Below, piece by piece: positions 1 to 6,334 of a stretch of DNA of 11,255 nt. The notes under the pieces are model-generated. The model was not told the origin of the DNA and did no database searches. It was given only the letters and a program-made list of their open reading frames with translations. Each line of letters begins with the position of its first letter. Within the stretch, counting starts at the first letter, position 1. A program made the position numbers and the translations under genes. Origin of the DNA: Pseudaestuariivita sp. (GTDB taxonomy: Bacteria; Pseudomonadota; Alphaproteobacteria; Rhodobacterales; Rhodobacteraceae); NCBI GenBank assembly GCA_020629995.1, contig JAHDCH010000073.1:1-11255 (forward strand). The letters are read 5' to 3'.

Positions 1-1
1 C

Positions 2-52
2 GACGAGCAGCGGGAAGGCTGGCAAGAGCGGTTCTCGGGTACGCGCGACTGA
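2..52 (+). CDS. Possible 3' end of an upstream gene (partial)
   Basis: Reading from base 2 gives 16 codons ending in DEQREGWQERFSGTRD and a TGA stop at 50-52. Charge pattern and codon use resemble a genuine protein tail, and GC-rich inverted repeats follow directly. The Glu-Gly-Trp near the end is reminiscent of the C-terminal helix of SRPBCC/AHSA1 proteins, but the piece is too short to assign. No function is claimed. Confidence 0.35.
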   Translation, partial: DEQREGWQERFSGTRD

Positions 53-56
53 CCAC

Positions 57-94
57 GGGCAGCTGCCCCGGGGCTGTCCGGCCCTCCGGGGGCC
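57..94 (+). terminator. GC-rich inverted repeats, possible terminator of the upstream gene
   Basis: Three short inverted repeats lie in a row: GGGCAGCTGCCC (57-68), GCCCCGGGGC (65-74, overlapping the first), and a GGCCC/GGGCC stem (80-84 with 90-94) around a 5 base loop. The last is followed by ATATTT but not by a real T-run. They sit between the stop at 52 and the next gene at 182, so a termination or RNA-end role is likely but unproven. Confidence 0.35.
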
Positions 95-114
95 ATATTT
101 GCTAAAGAGAAGAA
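83..114 (+). repeat. Intergenic repeat copy 1 (CCTCCGG...CCATATTTG...AAAGAGAAGAA)
   Basis: The block CCTCCGGGGGCCATATTTG plus AAAGAGAAGAA is repeated at 6288-6318 with one base change in the stem part and a two base difference in the spacer. Both copies lie just upstream of a gene (68 bases before the start at 182 and 17 bases before the start at 6335). From general knowledge, motifs of this style (GC-rich stem, ATATTT, GAGAAG) are common between genes in Rhodobacterales; their function is not settled. Confidence 0.7.
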
Positions 115-169
115 GACGAGGGACGACGCCCCTTTCGCCTGCGCGCGCGGCATGCAAGTGTCGCGGCCA

Positions 170-176
170 AGGAGGC
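170..176 (+). promoter_or_regulatory. Ribosome binding site deciding the start at 182
   Basis: AAGGAGG lies 5 bases before the ATG at 182 and downstream of the alternative in-frame ATG at 152. It therefore supports the shorter protein, which also begins right at the HAD fold's first strand. Confidence 0.75.
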
Positions 177-181
177 GCGCC

Positions 182-862
182 ATGACGATCACGACAGCGG
201 TTTTTGATGCATACGGGACGCTTTTCGACGTGGCGGCGGCTGCGCGGCAAGCAGCGGGCGAGCCGGGACGCGAAGCTTTTGCCGAGCGCTGGAGCGAGGT
301 GGCCAGGGATTGGCGGCTGAAACAGTTGCAATACACATGGCTGAGGGCCGTGCAGGACGCCCATTGCGATTTCTGGGAGGTGACGCAGGATGGGCTTGAC
401 TGGGCCATGGAAGCCGCCGGGCTGGGCGGCGACGCCGAGCTGAGAGAGCGGCTTTTGGCGCTGTACTGGGAATTGAGCGCCTACCCTGAGGTGCCACAGA
501 TGCTGTCGGATCTGAAGGCGCGCGGGTTGAACACGGCGATCCTGTCCAACGGATCGCCTGACATGCTGGAGGGCGCAGTCAGGAGCGCAGGGGTGGAGGC
601 ATTGCTGGATGCGGTGCTGAGCGTGGAAGACGTGGGTGTCTTTAAACCGGCCCGCGTTGTTTATGACCTTGTGGGCAAAAGGTTTGGCTGCGCGCCGGAT
701 GAGGTGCTGTTCGTATCGTCCAACGGATGGGACGCGGCGGCAGCAGTCCAGTATGGCTTTGCCACGGCCTGGGTGAACCGCGCGGGCGAGCCGGTTGATC
801 GCCTGCCGTGGACCCCGCATCACATATTGCAAGACCTGTTCGGCATCCCGGGACTGGTCTGA
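182..862 (+). CDS. Haloacid dehalogenase, type II (L-2-haloacid dehalogenase-like)
   Basis: Cytoplasmic HAD-superfamily hydrolase of 226 residues; L-2-haloacid dehalogenases (about 230 aa) convert 2-haloalkanoic acids to 2-hydroxy acids through an Asp ester. The nucleophile motif is FDAYGTLFD with Asp9 and Thr13. Arg45 (WRLKQLQYTWL), Ser122-Asn123 (LSNGS), Lys155 (FKPARVVY), Tyr161, Ser179, Asn181 and Asp184 (SSNGWD) follow. These match the catalytic set known for Pseudomonas L-DEX YL (D10, T14, R41, S118, K151, Y157, S175, N177, D180) with constant spacing after the cap, so the dehalogenase subgroup is well supported over a generic phosphatase. The start at 182 is chosen for the AAGGAGG at 170-176; an in-frame ATG at 152 has no such site. 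It is the first gene of a five-gene run, overlapping the next gene by one base (TGATG). The natural substrate is unknown. Confidence 0.9.
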   Translation: MTITTAVFDAYGTLFDVAAAARQAAGEPGREAFAERWSEVARDWRLKQLQYTWLRAVQDAHCDFWEVTQDGLDWAMEAAGLGGDAELRERLLALYWELSAYPEVPQMLSDLKARGLNTAILSNGSPDMLEGAVRSAGVEALLDAVLSVEDVGVFKPARVVYDLVGKRFGCAPDEVLFVSSNGWDAAAAVQYGFATAWVNRAGEPVDRLPWTPHHILQDLFGIPGLV

Positions 863-1683
863 TGCCGCTGTTCACCACATCCGACGGTCTGAACCTGCAT
901 TACGACGACGCGGGCGGCGGTGTCCCGCTGCTCTGCCTGTCGGGGCTGACCCGGGACGGGCGCGATTTTGACTACGTCGCGCCGCATCTCGGAGGCGTGC
1001 GCCTGATCCGCATGGATTATCGCGGGCGCGGGAGGTCGGATTTTGGCGATTGGCGCAGCTATACCCTGCAGCGCGAAGGGCAGGACGCTCTCGAGCTGTT
1101 GGCGCATCTGGGCCTCGGCCGGGCCGCCATCCTGGGCACCTCGCGCGGGGGGCTGATCGCCATGGGGCTGGCGGCCACGGTCAGCCAAGCGCTGATAGGC
1201 GTCGCGCTGAATGATATCGGGCCCGAGCTGGACCCGGCCGGCCTGTCGAACATCATGGGCTACCTTGGCCGCGCACCGGTGTGGAAAACGCTGGACGAGG
1301 CGGCACAGCATCGCCCCGGGGTCATGCCGGGGTTTGCCAATGTGCCGCCCGAGCGCTGGCGGGCGGAGGCCGAAAAATTTTATGTCGAAACGCCGACCGG
1401 GCTGACCATCACGTATGACCCTCACTTGCGCGATGCGGTCGAACAGGCAGGGGCAACGCCGATGCCGGACCTTTGGCCATTCTTTGATGCGCTGGAGGGG
1501 ATGCCGCTGGCGGCGCTGCGCGGAGCCAACTCCGATCTGCTGAGCGCCGCAACCTTTGCCGAAATGCAGCGGCGGCGCCCGGATATGCACGCGGCCACGG
1601 TCAGCGACCGGGGGCATGTGCCGTTTCTGGACGAGCCTGAAAGCCTGGCAGCACTGCAGGCCTGGATCGGAGAGATGACATGA
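862..1683 (+). CDS. Alpha/beta fold hydrolase
   Basis: 273-residue alpha/beta hydrolase of the small esterase/lactonase/haloalkane-dehalogenase-like fold, predicted cytoplasmic (no signal peptide). The nucleophile elbow is GTSRGG with Ser94 (GxSxG type); the likely acid is Asp225 in GANSDLLS and the catalytic His is His252 in DRGHVPFLDEP. The oxyanion region is near LSGLTRDG (26-33), and the strand-turn MDYRGRGRSD (51-60) is typical of the family. Residues 125-200 form the cap. Because the nucleophile is Ser rather than Asp, it is more likely an ester, lactone or C-C bond hydrolase than a haloalkane dehalogenase. The ATG at 862 shares a base with the preceding stop, which marks translational coupling; an in-frame ATG at 808 would extend 18 residues into the upstream gene and is not preferred. 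It overlaps the dehydratase gene by 4 bases. Substrate unknown. Confidence 0.9.
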   Translation: MPLFTTSDGLNLHYDDAGGGVPLLCLSGLTRDGRDFDYVAPHLGGVRLIRMDYRGRGRSDFGDWRSYTLQREGQDALELLAHLGLGRAAILGTSRGGLIAMGLAATVSQALIGVALNDIGPELDPAGLSNIMGYLGRAPVWKTLDEAAQHRPGVMPGFANVPPERWRAEAEKFYVETPTGLTITYDPHLRDAVEQAGATPMPDLWPFFDALEGMPLAALRGANSDLLSAATFAEMQRRRPDMHAATVSDRGHVPFLDEPESLAALQAWIGEMT

Positions 1684-2663
1684 ACATCGACAGCATTCGC
1701 ACCGCAGCCGCGCGGCTGGACGGACACGCAAGGCGCACGCCGCTGCTGTCCTCGCCCTTTCTGGACGAGATCGCGGGCCGCCGCGTGCTGGTCAAACCCG
1801 AATGCCTTCAGCACACGGGCAGCTTCAAATACCGGGGCGCGCGCAATGCGGTGGCCGCGCTGGACGATCAGGTGCGCAAACGCGGCGTGATTGCCTTTTC
1901 CAGCGGCAACCATGCGCAGGGCGTGGCGCTGGCGGCGCGCGAACACGGTGTCCCCGCCGTGATCATCATGCCCGCCGACGCGCCGGCGCTGAAAATCGCC
2001 AACACGCGCGCGCTGGGGGCCGAAGTGGTGCTGTACGACCGGGCGGGCGGCGAAGACCGGGACGAGATCGGCGCGCGCCTTTCGTCGGACCGTGGGCTGA
2101 CGCTGATCAAACCCTTTGACGAGCCGCAGGTGATCGCGGGCCAGGGCACAACAGGGCTCGAAATCGCGGCGCAGGCGGCCGAGCTAGGCGTGACCCGGGC
2201 TGATGTGCTGGTGTGTTGCGGCGGCGGAGGGCTGACGTCTGGAATCGCTCTGGCACTTGAGGCCGACGCGCCGGGGATGCGCGTGCGCCCTGTCGAACCG
2301 GACGGGTTTGACGACGTCAAACGATCGCTGGCCTCGGGCCGGATCGAAAGCAACGCCGCCGTATCAGGCAATATCTGCGACGCAATCATCACGCCGTCAC
2401 CCGGCCAGATCACCTTTCCGATCATGCAGCGCCTGTGTGGGCCGGGTCTGGCCGTGAGCGAAACCGAGGCTCTGGCCGCAGCCTTTCACGCTTATGAACG
2501 GCTCAAACTGGTGGCCGAGCCGGGCGGCGCGGTCGCGCTGGCCGCGGCCCTGTTCCACGCAGACCAGATCGAAGGCGACACGGTGATCGCCCTTATCTCG
2601 GGCGGGAATGTCGATGCGCCGATGTTTGCCCGCGCCCTCGCCACCCAAGGAGACCCCGCATGA
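1680..2663 (+). CDS. Threonine/serine dehydratase-type PLP enzyme, no ACT domain
   Basis: Fold-type II PLP enzyme of 327 residues in the threonine ammonia-lyase / serine racemase / hydroxyaspartate dehydratase family, which removes ammonia from beta-hydroxy amino acids to give 2-oxo acids. The PLP lysine is Lys50 in GSFKYRG. SSGNHAQG (74-81) binds the substrate carboxylate, GGGGLTSG (181-188) is the PLP phosphate loop and SGGNVD (307-312) the pyridine-side loop. It stops where the catalytic domain ends, so there is no C-terminal ACT regulatory domain; this fits a catabolic enzyme better than biosynthetic IlvA of about 500 residues. Substrate (threonine, serine or 3-hydroxyaspartate) cannot be fixed from sequence. 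Start at 1680 has GGAGA at 1669-1673 and an ATGA overlap with the previous gene; its own stop overlaps the next start in the same way. Confidence 0.9.
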   Translation: MNIDSIRTAAARLDGHARRTPLLSSPFLDEIAGRRVLVKPECLQHTGSFKYRGARNAVAALDDQVRKRGVIAFSSGNHAQGVALAAREHGVPAVIIMPADAPALKIANTRALGAEVVLYDRAGGEDRDEIGARLSSDRGLTLIKPFDEPQVIAGQGTTGLEIAAQAAELGVTRADVLVCCGGGGLTSGIALALEADAPGMRVRPVEPDGFDDVKRSLASGRIESNAAVSGNICDAIITPSPGQITFPIMQRLCGPGLAVSETEALAAAFHAYERLKLVAEPGGAVALAAALFHADQIEGDTVIALISGGNVDAPMFARALATQGDPA

Positions 2664-3853
2664 CCCGTTTCACCATCGCCAGTTTCAACGTCAAGAACCT
2701 GATCGGCGCGGACCGCGAATACTATCAGTTCCAAAGCTATACGCCCGAGGAATACGCCTGGAAAAAGGCCTGGCTGGCCGACCAGGTCATGACGCTGGAT
2801 GCGGATGTGATCGGGTTTCAGGAGATTTTCGAAGAAGCCGCCCTGCGCGATGTGCTGGACGAGGCGGACCGCCGCGGCGCTGCCGCCAATGCCGAGAACC
2901 TGCCGGGCAGCGACAAGCCCTATCGCAAGAAGGCGATCTTTCGCAAACTGGCCTATGACGGCTATGACGCGGCCGCGCTGGCCTTTGCCCCCAACGCCAA
3001 TGACGGCGGGCCGGGGCATCGCCGGCCGGGTCTGGCGCTGGTGTCGCGAAACGGGTTCGAAGGCGCGCCCGAGGTGATTCAGGACCTGGCCCAACCGGTC
3101 GAGATTCCGATGCAGGCTTTGGGCGGTGGCGCGAATGCCGGCAGCTTTACCCTGTCGCGCCTGTCGCGTCCGATCCTCAAGGCGCGGGTACGCTCGGGGC
3201 AGCAAACGATCACCATCTTCAACTGTCACCTCAAGTCGAAACTGGGCGAGCATATCCGCCCTGCTGGCGCGCCCTTTGCGCCCGAGGCCGACCTGACGCG
3301 GTACGATCCGGTGGGCCGCGCCATGGGATCCCTGCGCGCCGCTCTGCGCCGTATGGCCGAAGCCTGGGTTCTGCGCCGCGAAATCGTTGCCGAGCTCGAG
3401 GCCGGGCATCCGGTCATCGTCATGGGCGATTTCAACGACGGCGAACATGCGGTGTCATCCGAGATTATCTCGGGCGAGGTGCCGTTCAAGAACTACAGCT
3501 GGATGCTGCGCCACGACGCGCAATCCTATTCGGACCGCTATTCCAAAGAAGAAAACCTTGCCATCACCGAAGCAGTGGAACGGGTGCGCCTGCATTCCGC
3601 CGAACATCTGTTCGTCAAACGCTCGGCGCGTGACATGGTCTATACCTCGGCCTTTGGCGGCACCTATGAATCCATCGACCAGATCTATCTGTCGCGCCAC
3701 TTCATCCCCGGCGATCACGACCCGGTCGGAGAGATGGAATATTTCAGCGTCTTCAACGATCACCTGACCGATGGTGCACATCCCGAGGCCCCGTATAACA
3801 AACTGGCTTCGGATCACGGTCAGATCATGGCGCATCTGCACATCTACGACTGA
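2660..3853 (+). CDS. Endonuclease/exonuclease/phosphatase (EEP) family protein
   Basis: 397-residue metal-dependent phosphoesterase of the DNase I/exonuclease III-like EEP fold. The motifs occur in order: SFNVKNL with Asn10/Asn13, GFQEI with metal ligand Glu55, FNCHLKSK with His190, GDFND with Asp257 and Asn259, and LASDHGQIMA with Asp385-His386 at the C terminus. All the residues expected for catalysis are present, so it should be active. Residues 191-240 and 260-370 are longer than in a minimal EEP domain and carry the substrate-selecting loops. There is no signal peptide, so a cytoplasmic enzyme acting on nucleic acid or another phosphodiester/phosphomonoester is expected; the actual substrate is not predictable. 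AAGGAG at 2647-2652 supports the start, which overlaps the preceding stop (ATGA). A nuclease-like gene between a dehydratase and an exporter is unusual company. Confidence 0.87.
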   Translation: MTRFTIASFNVKNLIGADREYYQFQSYTPEEYAWKKAWLADQVMTLDADVIGFQEIFEEAALRDVLDEADRRGAAANAENLPGSDKPYRKKAIFRKLAYDGYDAAALAFAPNANDGGPGHRRPGLALVSRNGFEGAPEVIQDLAQPVEIPMQALGGGANAGSFTLSRLSRPILKARVRSGQQTITIFNCHLKSKLGEHIRPAGAPFAPEADLTRYDPVGRAMGSLRAALRRMAEAWVLRREIVAELEAGHPVIVMGDFNDGEHAVSSEIISGEVPFKNYSWMLRHDAQSYSDRYSKEENLAITEAVERVRLHSAEHLFVKRSARDMVYTSAFGGTYESIDQIYLSRHFIPGDHDPVGEMEYFSVFNDHLTDGAHPEAPYNKLASDHGQIMAHLHIYD

Positions 3854-3864
3854 CGGCCCCCGCG

Positions 3865-5079
3865 ATGAATACGACCATTCTGTTCCTGCTGATCACCGTG
3901 ATGATCGATGCCATGGGCATCGGGCTGATCATCCCTGTGATGCCCGATCTGATCCGCGAGGTTCAGGGACCATCGCTGGCCAATGCCGCGATCTGGGGCG
4001 GCGTTCTGTCGACCGTGTTCGCGGTGATGCAGTTCCTGTTCGGACCCGTTCTGGGGTCGCTTTCGGACCGGTACGGGCGGCGCACGGTGCTGCTGTCGTC
4101 GCTGTTTTTCATGGTCATCGACTATCTGGTGATGGCCGTGGCCGGCACGATCTGGCTGCTCTTGCTGGGTCGGGTGATCGGCGGGGTGACAGCGGCGACG
4201 CAGGCGACCGCCTCGGCCTGCATGGCGGATATTTCCAAGCCCGAGGACAAGGCCAAGAACTTTGGCCTGATCGGCGCCGGGTTTGGCGCGGGCTTTGTGC
4301 TTGGGCCGCTGATCGGCGGTCTTTTGGGTGAATACGGCTCACGGGCGCCGTTTTATGCGGCTGCTGCGCTGTCGGCGCTGAACCTCGGGCTTGGCTACTT
4401 TGTCCTGCGCGAAACGGTGACGCCCGAAAACCGCCGTGCCTTTACCTGGCGGCGCGCGAACCCCTTTGGCGCTGCCAGGGCTGTGTCCGCCCTGCCCGGG
4501 GCCGGGCGGCTTTTGCTGGTCTTCCTGTTCTTTCAGCTCGCTTTCGTGGTCTATCCCGCGGTCTGGTCGTTTTACGCGGTCGAGCGCTATGGCTGGGCCC
4601 CCGGCACCATCGGGCTTTCGCTTGCGCTGTTCGGCGTGTCCTTTGGACTGGTGCAGGGTTTGCTGATCGGTCCGATCATCAAGCGGTTCGGCGAACGGCG
4701 CACGGTGATCGGCGGCATCGTGTTCGATGTGTTGGCCTTTCTGGCGATCGCCTTTGTGTCCAGCGGCACCTTGGCGCTGATCCTTGTCCCGATCACTTCG
4801 CTGTCTGCGGTGGTGGTGCCTGCGCTGCAGGGCATATTGTCCAAACAGGTGGGCGATGATGCACAGGGCGAGTTGCAGGGCGTGCTGACGTCAGCGGGCG
4901 CAATGGCGACGATTCTGTCGCCTCTGGCGATGACATACGTATTTGCCTCCTTCACCCGCGAGGGTGCGCCAATCTATCTGCCGGGCGCGCCCTTTTTCCT
5001 TGCTGCGGCTCTGGCTGCCGCGGCGCTTTGGGTGTTTCTGGCGTGGCAGAGCGACCGCGCGGGCGACACCGCAGAATGA
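3865..5079 (+). CDS. MFS transporter, TCR/Tet (TetA-like, DHA1) family
   Basis: 404-residue inner-membrane proton antiporter of the major facilitator superfamily with about 12 hydrophobic segments. The first helix holds DAMGIGLIIPVMPDL (15-29), including the acidic residue conserved in TetA-type pumps. Motif A is GSLSDRYGRR (64-73) between helices 2 and 3, the motif C-like helix 5 is GFGAGFVLGPLIGG (139-152), and QGELQG (334-339) in the C-terminal half is also typical of Tet pumps. The family exports drugs or metabolites, but similarity alone does not show tetracycline resistance; in this operon it may export or import a metabolite. The gene starts 11 bases after the EEP stop with no clear ribosome binding site (CCCCCGCG precedes the ATG), so translation probably depends on reinitiation. 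It is the last gene of the run, followed by a hairpin. Confidence 0.9.
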   Translation: MNTTILFLLITVMIDAMGIGLIIPVMPDLIREVQGPSLANAAIWGGVLSTVFAVMQFLFGPVLGSLSDRYGRRTVLLSSLFFMVIDYLVMAVAGTIWLLLLGRVIGGVTAATQATASACMADISKPEDKAKNFGLIGAGFGAGFVLGPLIGGLLGEYGSRAPFYAAAALSALNLGLGYFVLRETVTPENRRAFTWRRANPFGAARAVSALPGAGRLLLVFLFFQLAFVVYPAVWSFYAVERYGWAPGTIGLSLALFGVSFGLVQGLLIGPIIKRFGERRTVIGGIVFDVLAFLAIAFVSSGTLALILVPITSLSAVVVPALQGILSKQVGDDAQGELQGVLTSAGAMATILSPLAMTYVFASFTREGAPIYLPGAPFFLAAALAAAALWVFLAWQSDRAGDTAE

Positions 5080-5116
5080 CGCAGCGACAAAATCTGTCGT
5101 TTTCGGGCAATGCGTC
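5078..5116 (+). terminator. Nested hairpin after the MFS gene, weak intrinsic terminator
   Basis: An inner stem AGCGACA/TGTCGTT (5083-5089 with 5095-5101, one G-T pair, 5 base loop) is followed by a short TTTT run (5100-5103). A possible outer stem GACGCA (5078-5083) pairs with TGCGTC (5111-5116). The inner hairpin plus T-run starts 4 bases after the stop codon and plausibly ends the five-gene operon. The rest of the 106 base gap shows nothing else clear. Confidence 0.5.
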
Positions 5117-5185
5117 GCAAACAGGCAGGCCGGGACGCGCGCGCTTTCTGATCCTGCAAGGCAAGCAAAGTTCAGGATGACCCCC

Positions 5186-6262
5186 ATGACCCAGATCAAA
5201 GCCGCTGTCTGCCACGAATTTGGCGCGCCCCTTTCCATCGACACGGTGACCTTGCGGGCACCGCTTGGGCAGGAGGTCGAAGTCACGCTCGAAGCCTGCG
5301 CGATCTGCCATTCCGACATCTCGTACGCCGATGGCGCCTGGGGCGGCGAACTGCCTGCCGTCTATGGGCACGAGGCCGCGGGGCGGATTTCGGCACTGGG
5401 TCCTCAGGTCCGCGGGCTGAATGTCGGCGACCCGGTCGTTGTCACTCTGATCAGGGCCTGCGGCTCCTGCGCGCCTTGTGCTTCGGGCCGGCCCGTGGGC
5501 TGCGAGACGGCGCCGGGCCCATCGCCCCTCACCGCCGAGGATGGCAGCGCTCTGGTTCAGGCGATGAACTGCGGCGCCTTTGCCGAACGTGTGGTGGTCG
5601 AGCAAAGCCAGGTGGTGCGCCTGCCCGATGACATGAGCATGGAGGCTGCCAGCCTGCTGGCCTGCGGCGTGATCACTGGCGTGGGAGCCGTGGTCAACGC
5701 GGCACATCTGCGCGCGGGCGAGGACGTTGTCGTGATCGGCGCCGGCGGCGTTGGCCTGAACGCGATCCAGGGCGCACGGATCGCCGGCGCGCGGCGTATC
5801 GTGGCCGTCGACATGACCGAGGAAAAGCTGGCCATCGCCCGCGACTTTGGCGCCACCGACGGCGTGTTGGCCACCGGCGAAAAGCCCTGGCGCGATGCGA
5901 TGGACGCTCTGGGGCGCGGGGCGGACGCGGTGATCGTGACCGTCGGCGCCATTCCCGCCTATGATCAGGCACCGCGCTACCTGGGCAATGGCGGTCGGGT
6001 CATCATGGTGGGCATGCCGCATTCCGGCGCCATGTCGACATACGAGCCGGTAATCCTGGCGGCGACGGGCCAGGGCATGACCGGATCCAAAATGGGCGAC
6101 GTGGTGATCCAGCGCGACATTCCGTGGATGGTGGACCTGTACCAGCAAGGACGTCTGAAACTGGACGAGCTGGTGTCGCGCCGCTGGACCCTGGAGCAGA
6201 TCAACGAGGCTATCGCCGATACCAAGACCGGTGGCGCGCGGCGCAATGTCATCATCTTCTGA
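5186..6262 (+). CDS. Zinc-dependent NAD(P) alcohol dehydrogenase (MDR family)
   Basis: 358-residue medium-chain dehydrogenase/reductase that oxidises an alcohol to an aldehyde or ketone. Catalytic zinc ligands are Cys41 (CAICHSD), His62-Glu63 (GHEAAG) and Cys160 (LLACGV). The structural zinc lobe is complete, with Cys92, Cys95, Cys98 and Cys106. The Rossmann motif GAGGVG (185-190) is followed by VAVDM with Asp209, which favours NAD over NADP. The arrangement resembles class III alcohol dehydrogenase / S-(hydroxymethyl)glutathione dehydrogenase relatives, but the protein is slightly short and the substrate is open. The ATG at 5186 is preferred because AGGA (5174-5177) is well spaced; an in-frame ATG at 5177 would add MTP. 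The next gene starts 72 bases downstream on the same strand, so co-transcription with the enolase-superfamily gene is likely. Confidence 0.92.
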   Translation: MTQIKAAVCHEFGAPLSIDTVTLRAPLGQEVEVTLEACAICHSDISYADGAWGGELPAVYGHEAAGRISALGPQVRGLNVGDPVVVTLIRACGSCAPCASGRPVGCETAPGPSPLTAEDGSALVQAMNCGAFAERVVVEQSQVVRLPDDMSMEAASLLACGVITGVGAVVNAAHLRAGEDVVVIGAGGVGLNAIQGARIAGARRIVAVDMTEEKLAIARDFGATDGVLATGEKPWRDAMDALGRGADAVIVTVGAIPAYDQAPRYLGNGGRVIMVGMPHSGAMSTYEPVILAATGQGMTGSKMGDVVIQRDIPWMVDLYQQGRLKLDELVSRRWTLEQINEAIADTKTGGARRNVIIF

Positions 6263-6278
6263 CGGGGCCTGAGGCAGG

Positions 6279-6318
6279 CGGAGGGAGCCTCCGGCGGCCA
6301 TATTTGGAAAGAGAAGAA
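6279..6318 (+). repeat. Intergenic repeat copy 2 with small hairpin
   Basis: CGGAGG (6279-6284) and CCTCCG (6288-6293) can form a 6 bp stem with a 3 base loop. The block then continues CCTCCGGCGGCCATATTTG and AAAGAGAAGAA (6308-6318), matching the copy at 83-114. It sits between the dehydrogenase stop and the next start, 17 bases before that ATG. It could act as an attenuator or RNA-processing site between the two genes; this is inference. Confidence 0.65.
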
Positions 6319-6334
6319 ACCAGGGAGACGTACC

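Noticed and set aside
820..1731. A 303-codon open frame on the - strand opposite the alpha/beta hydrolase
   Set aside because: Antisense shadow of a gene with a full catalytic triad; composition rich in Arg, Gln, His and Pro typical of such shadows.
2492..3448. A 318-codon open frame on the - strand opposite the dehydratase/EEP junction
   Set aside because: Antisense to two conserved proteins, no family motif, no ribosome binding site seen.
3865..5079. The exporter as a true tetracycline resistance gene
   Set aside because: Motifs place it in the Tet-type MFS group, but there is no tetR-like divergent repressor and the gene sits in a metabolic operon, so the resistance label is not supported.
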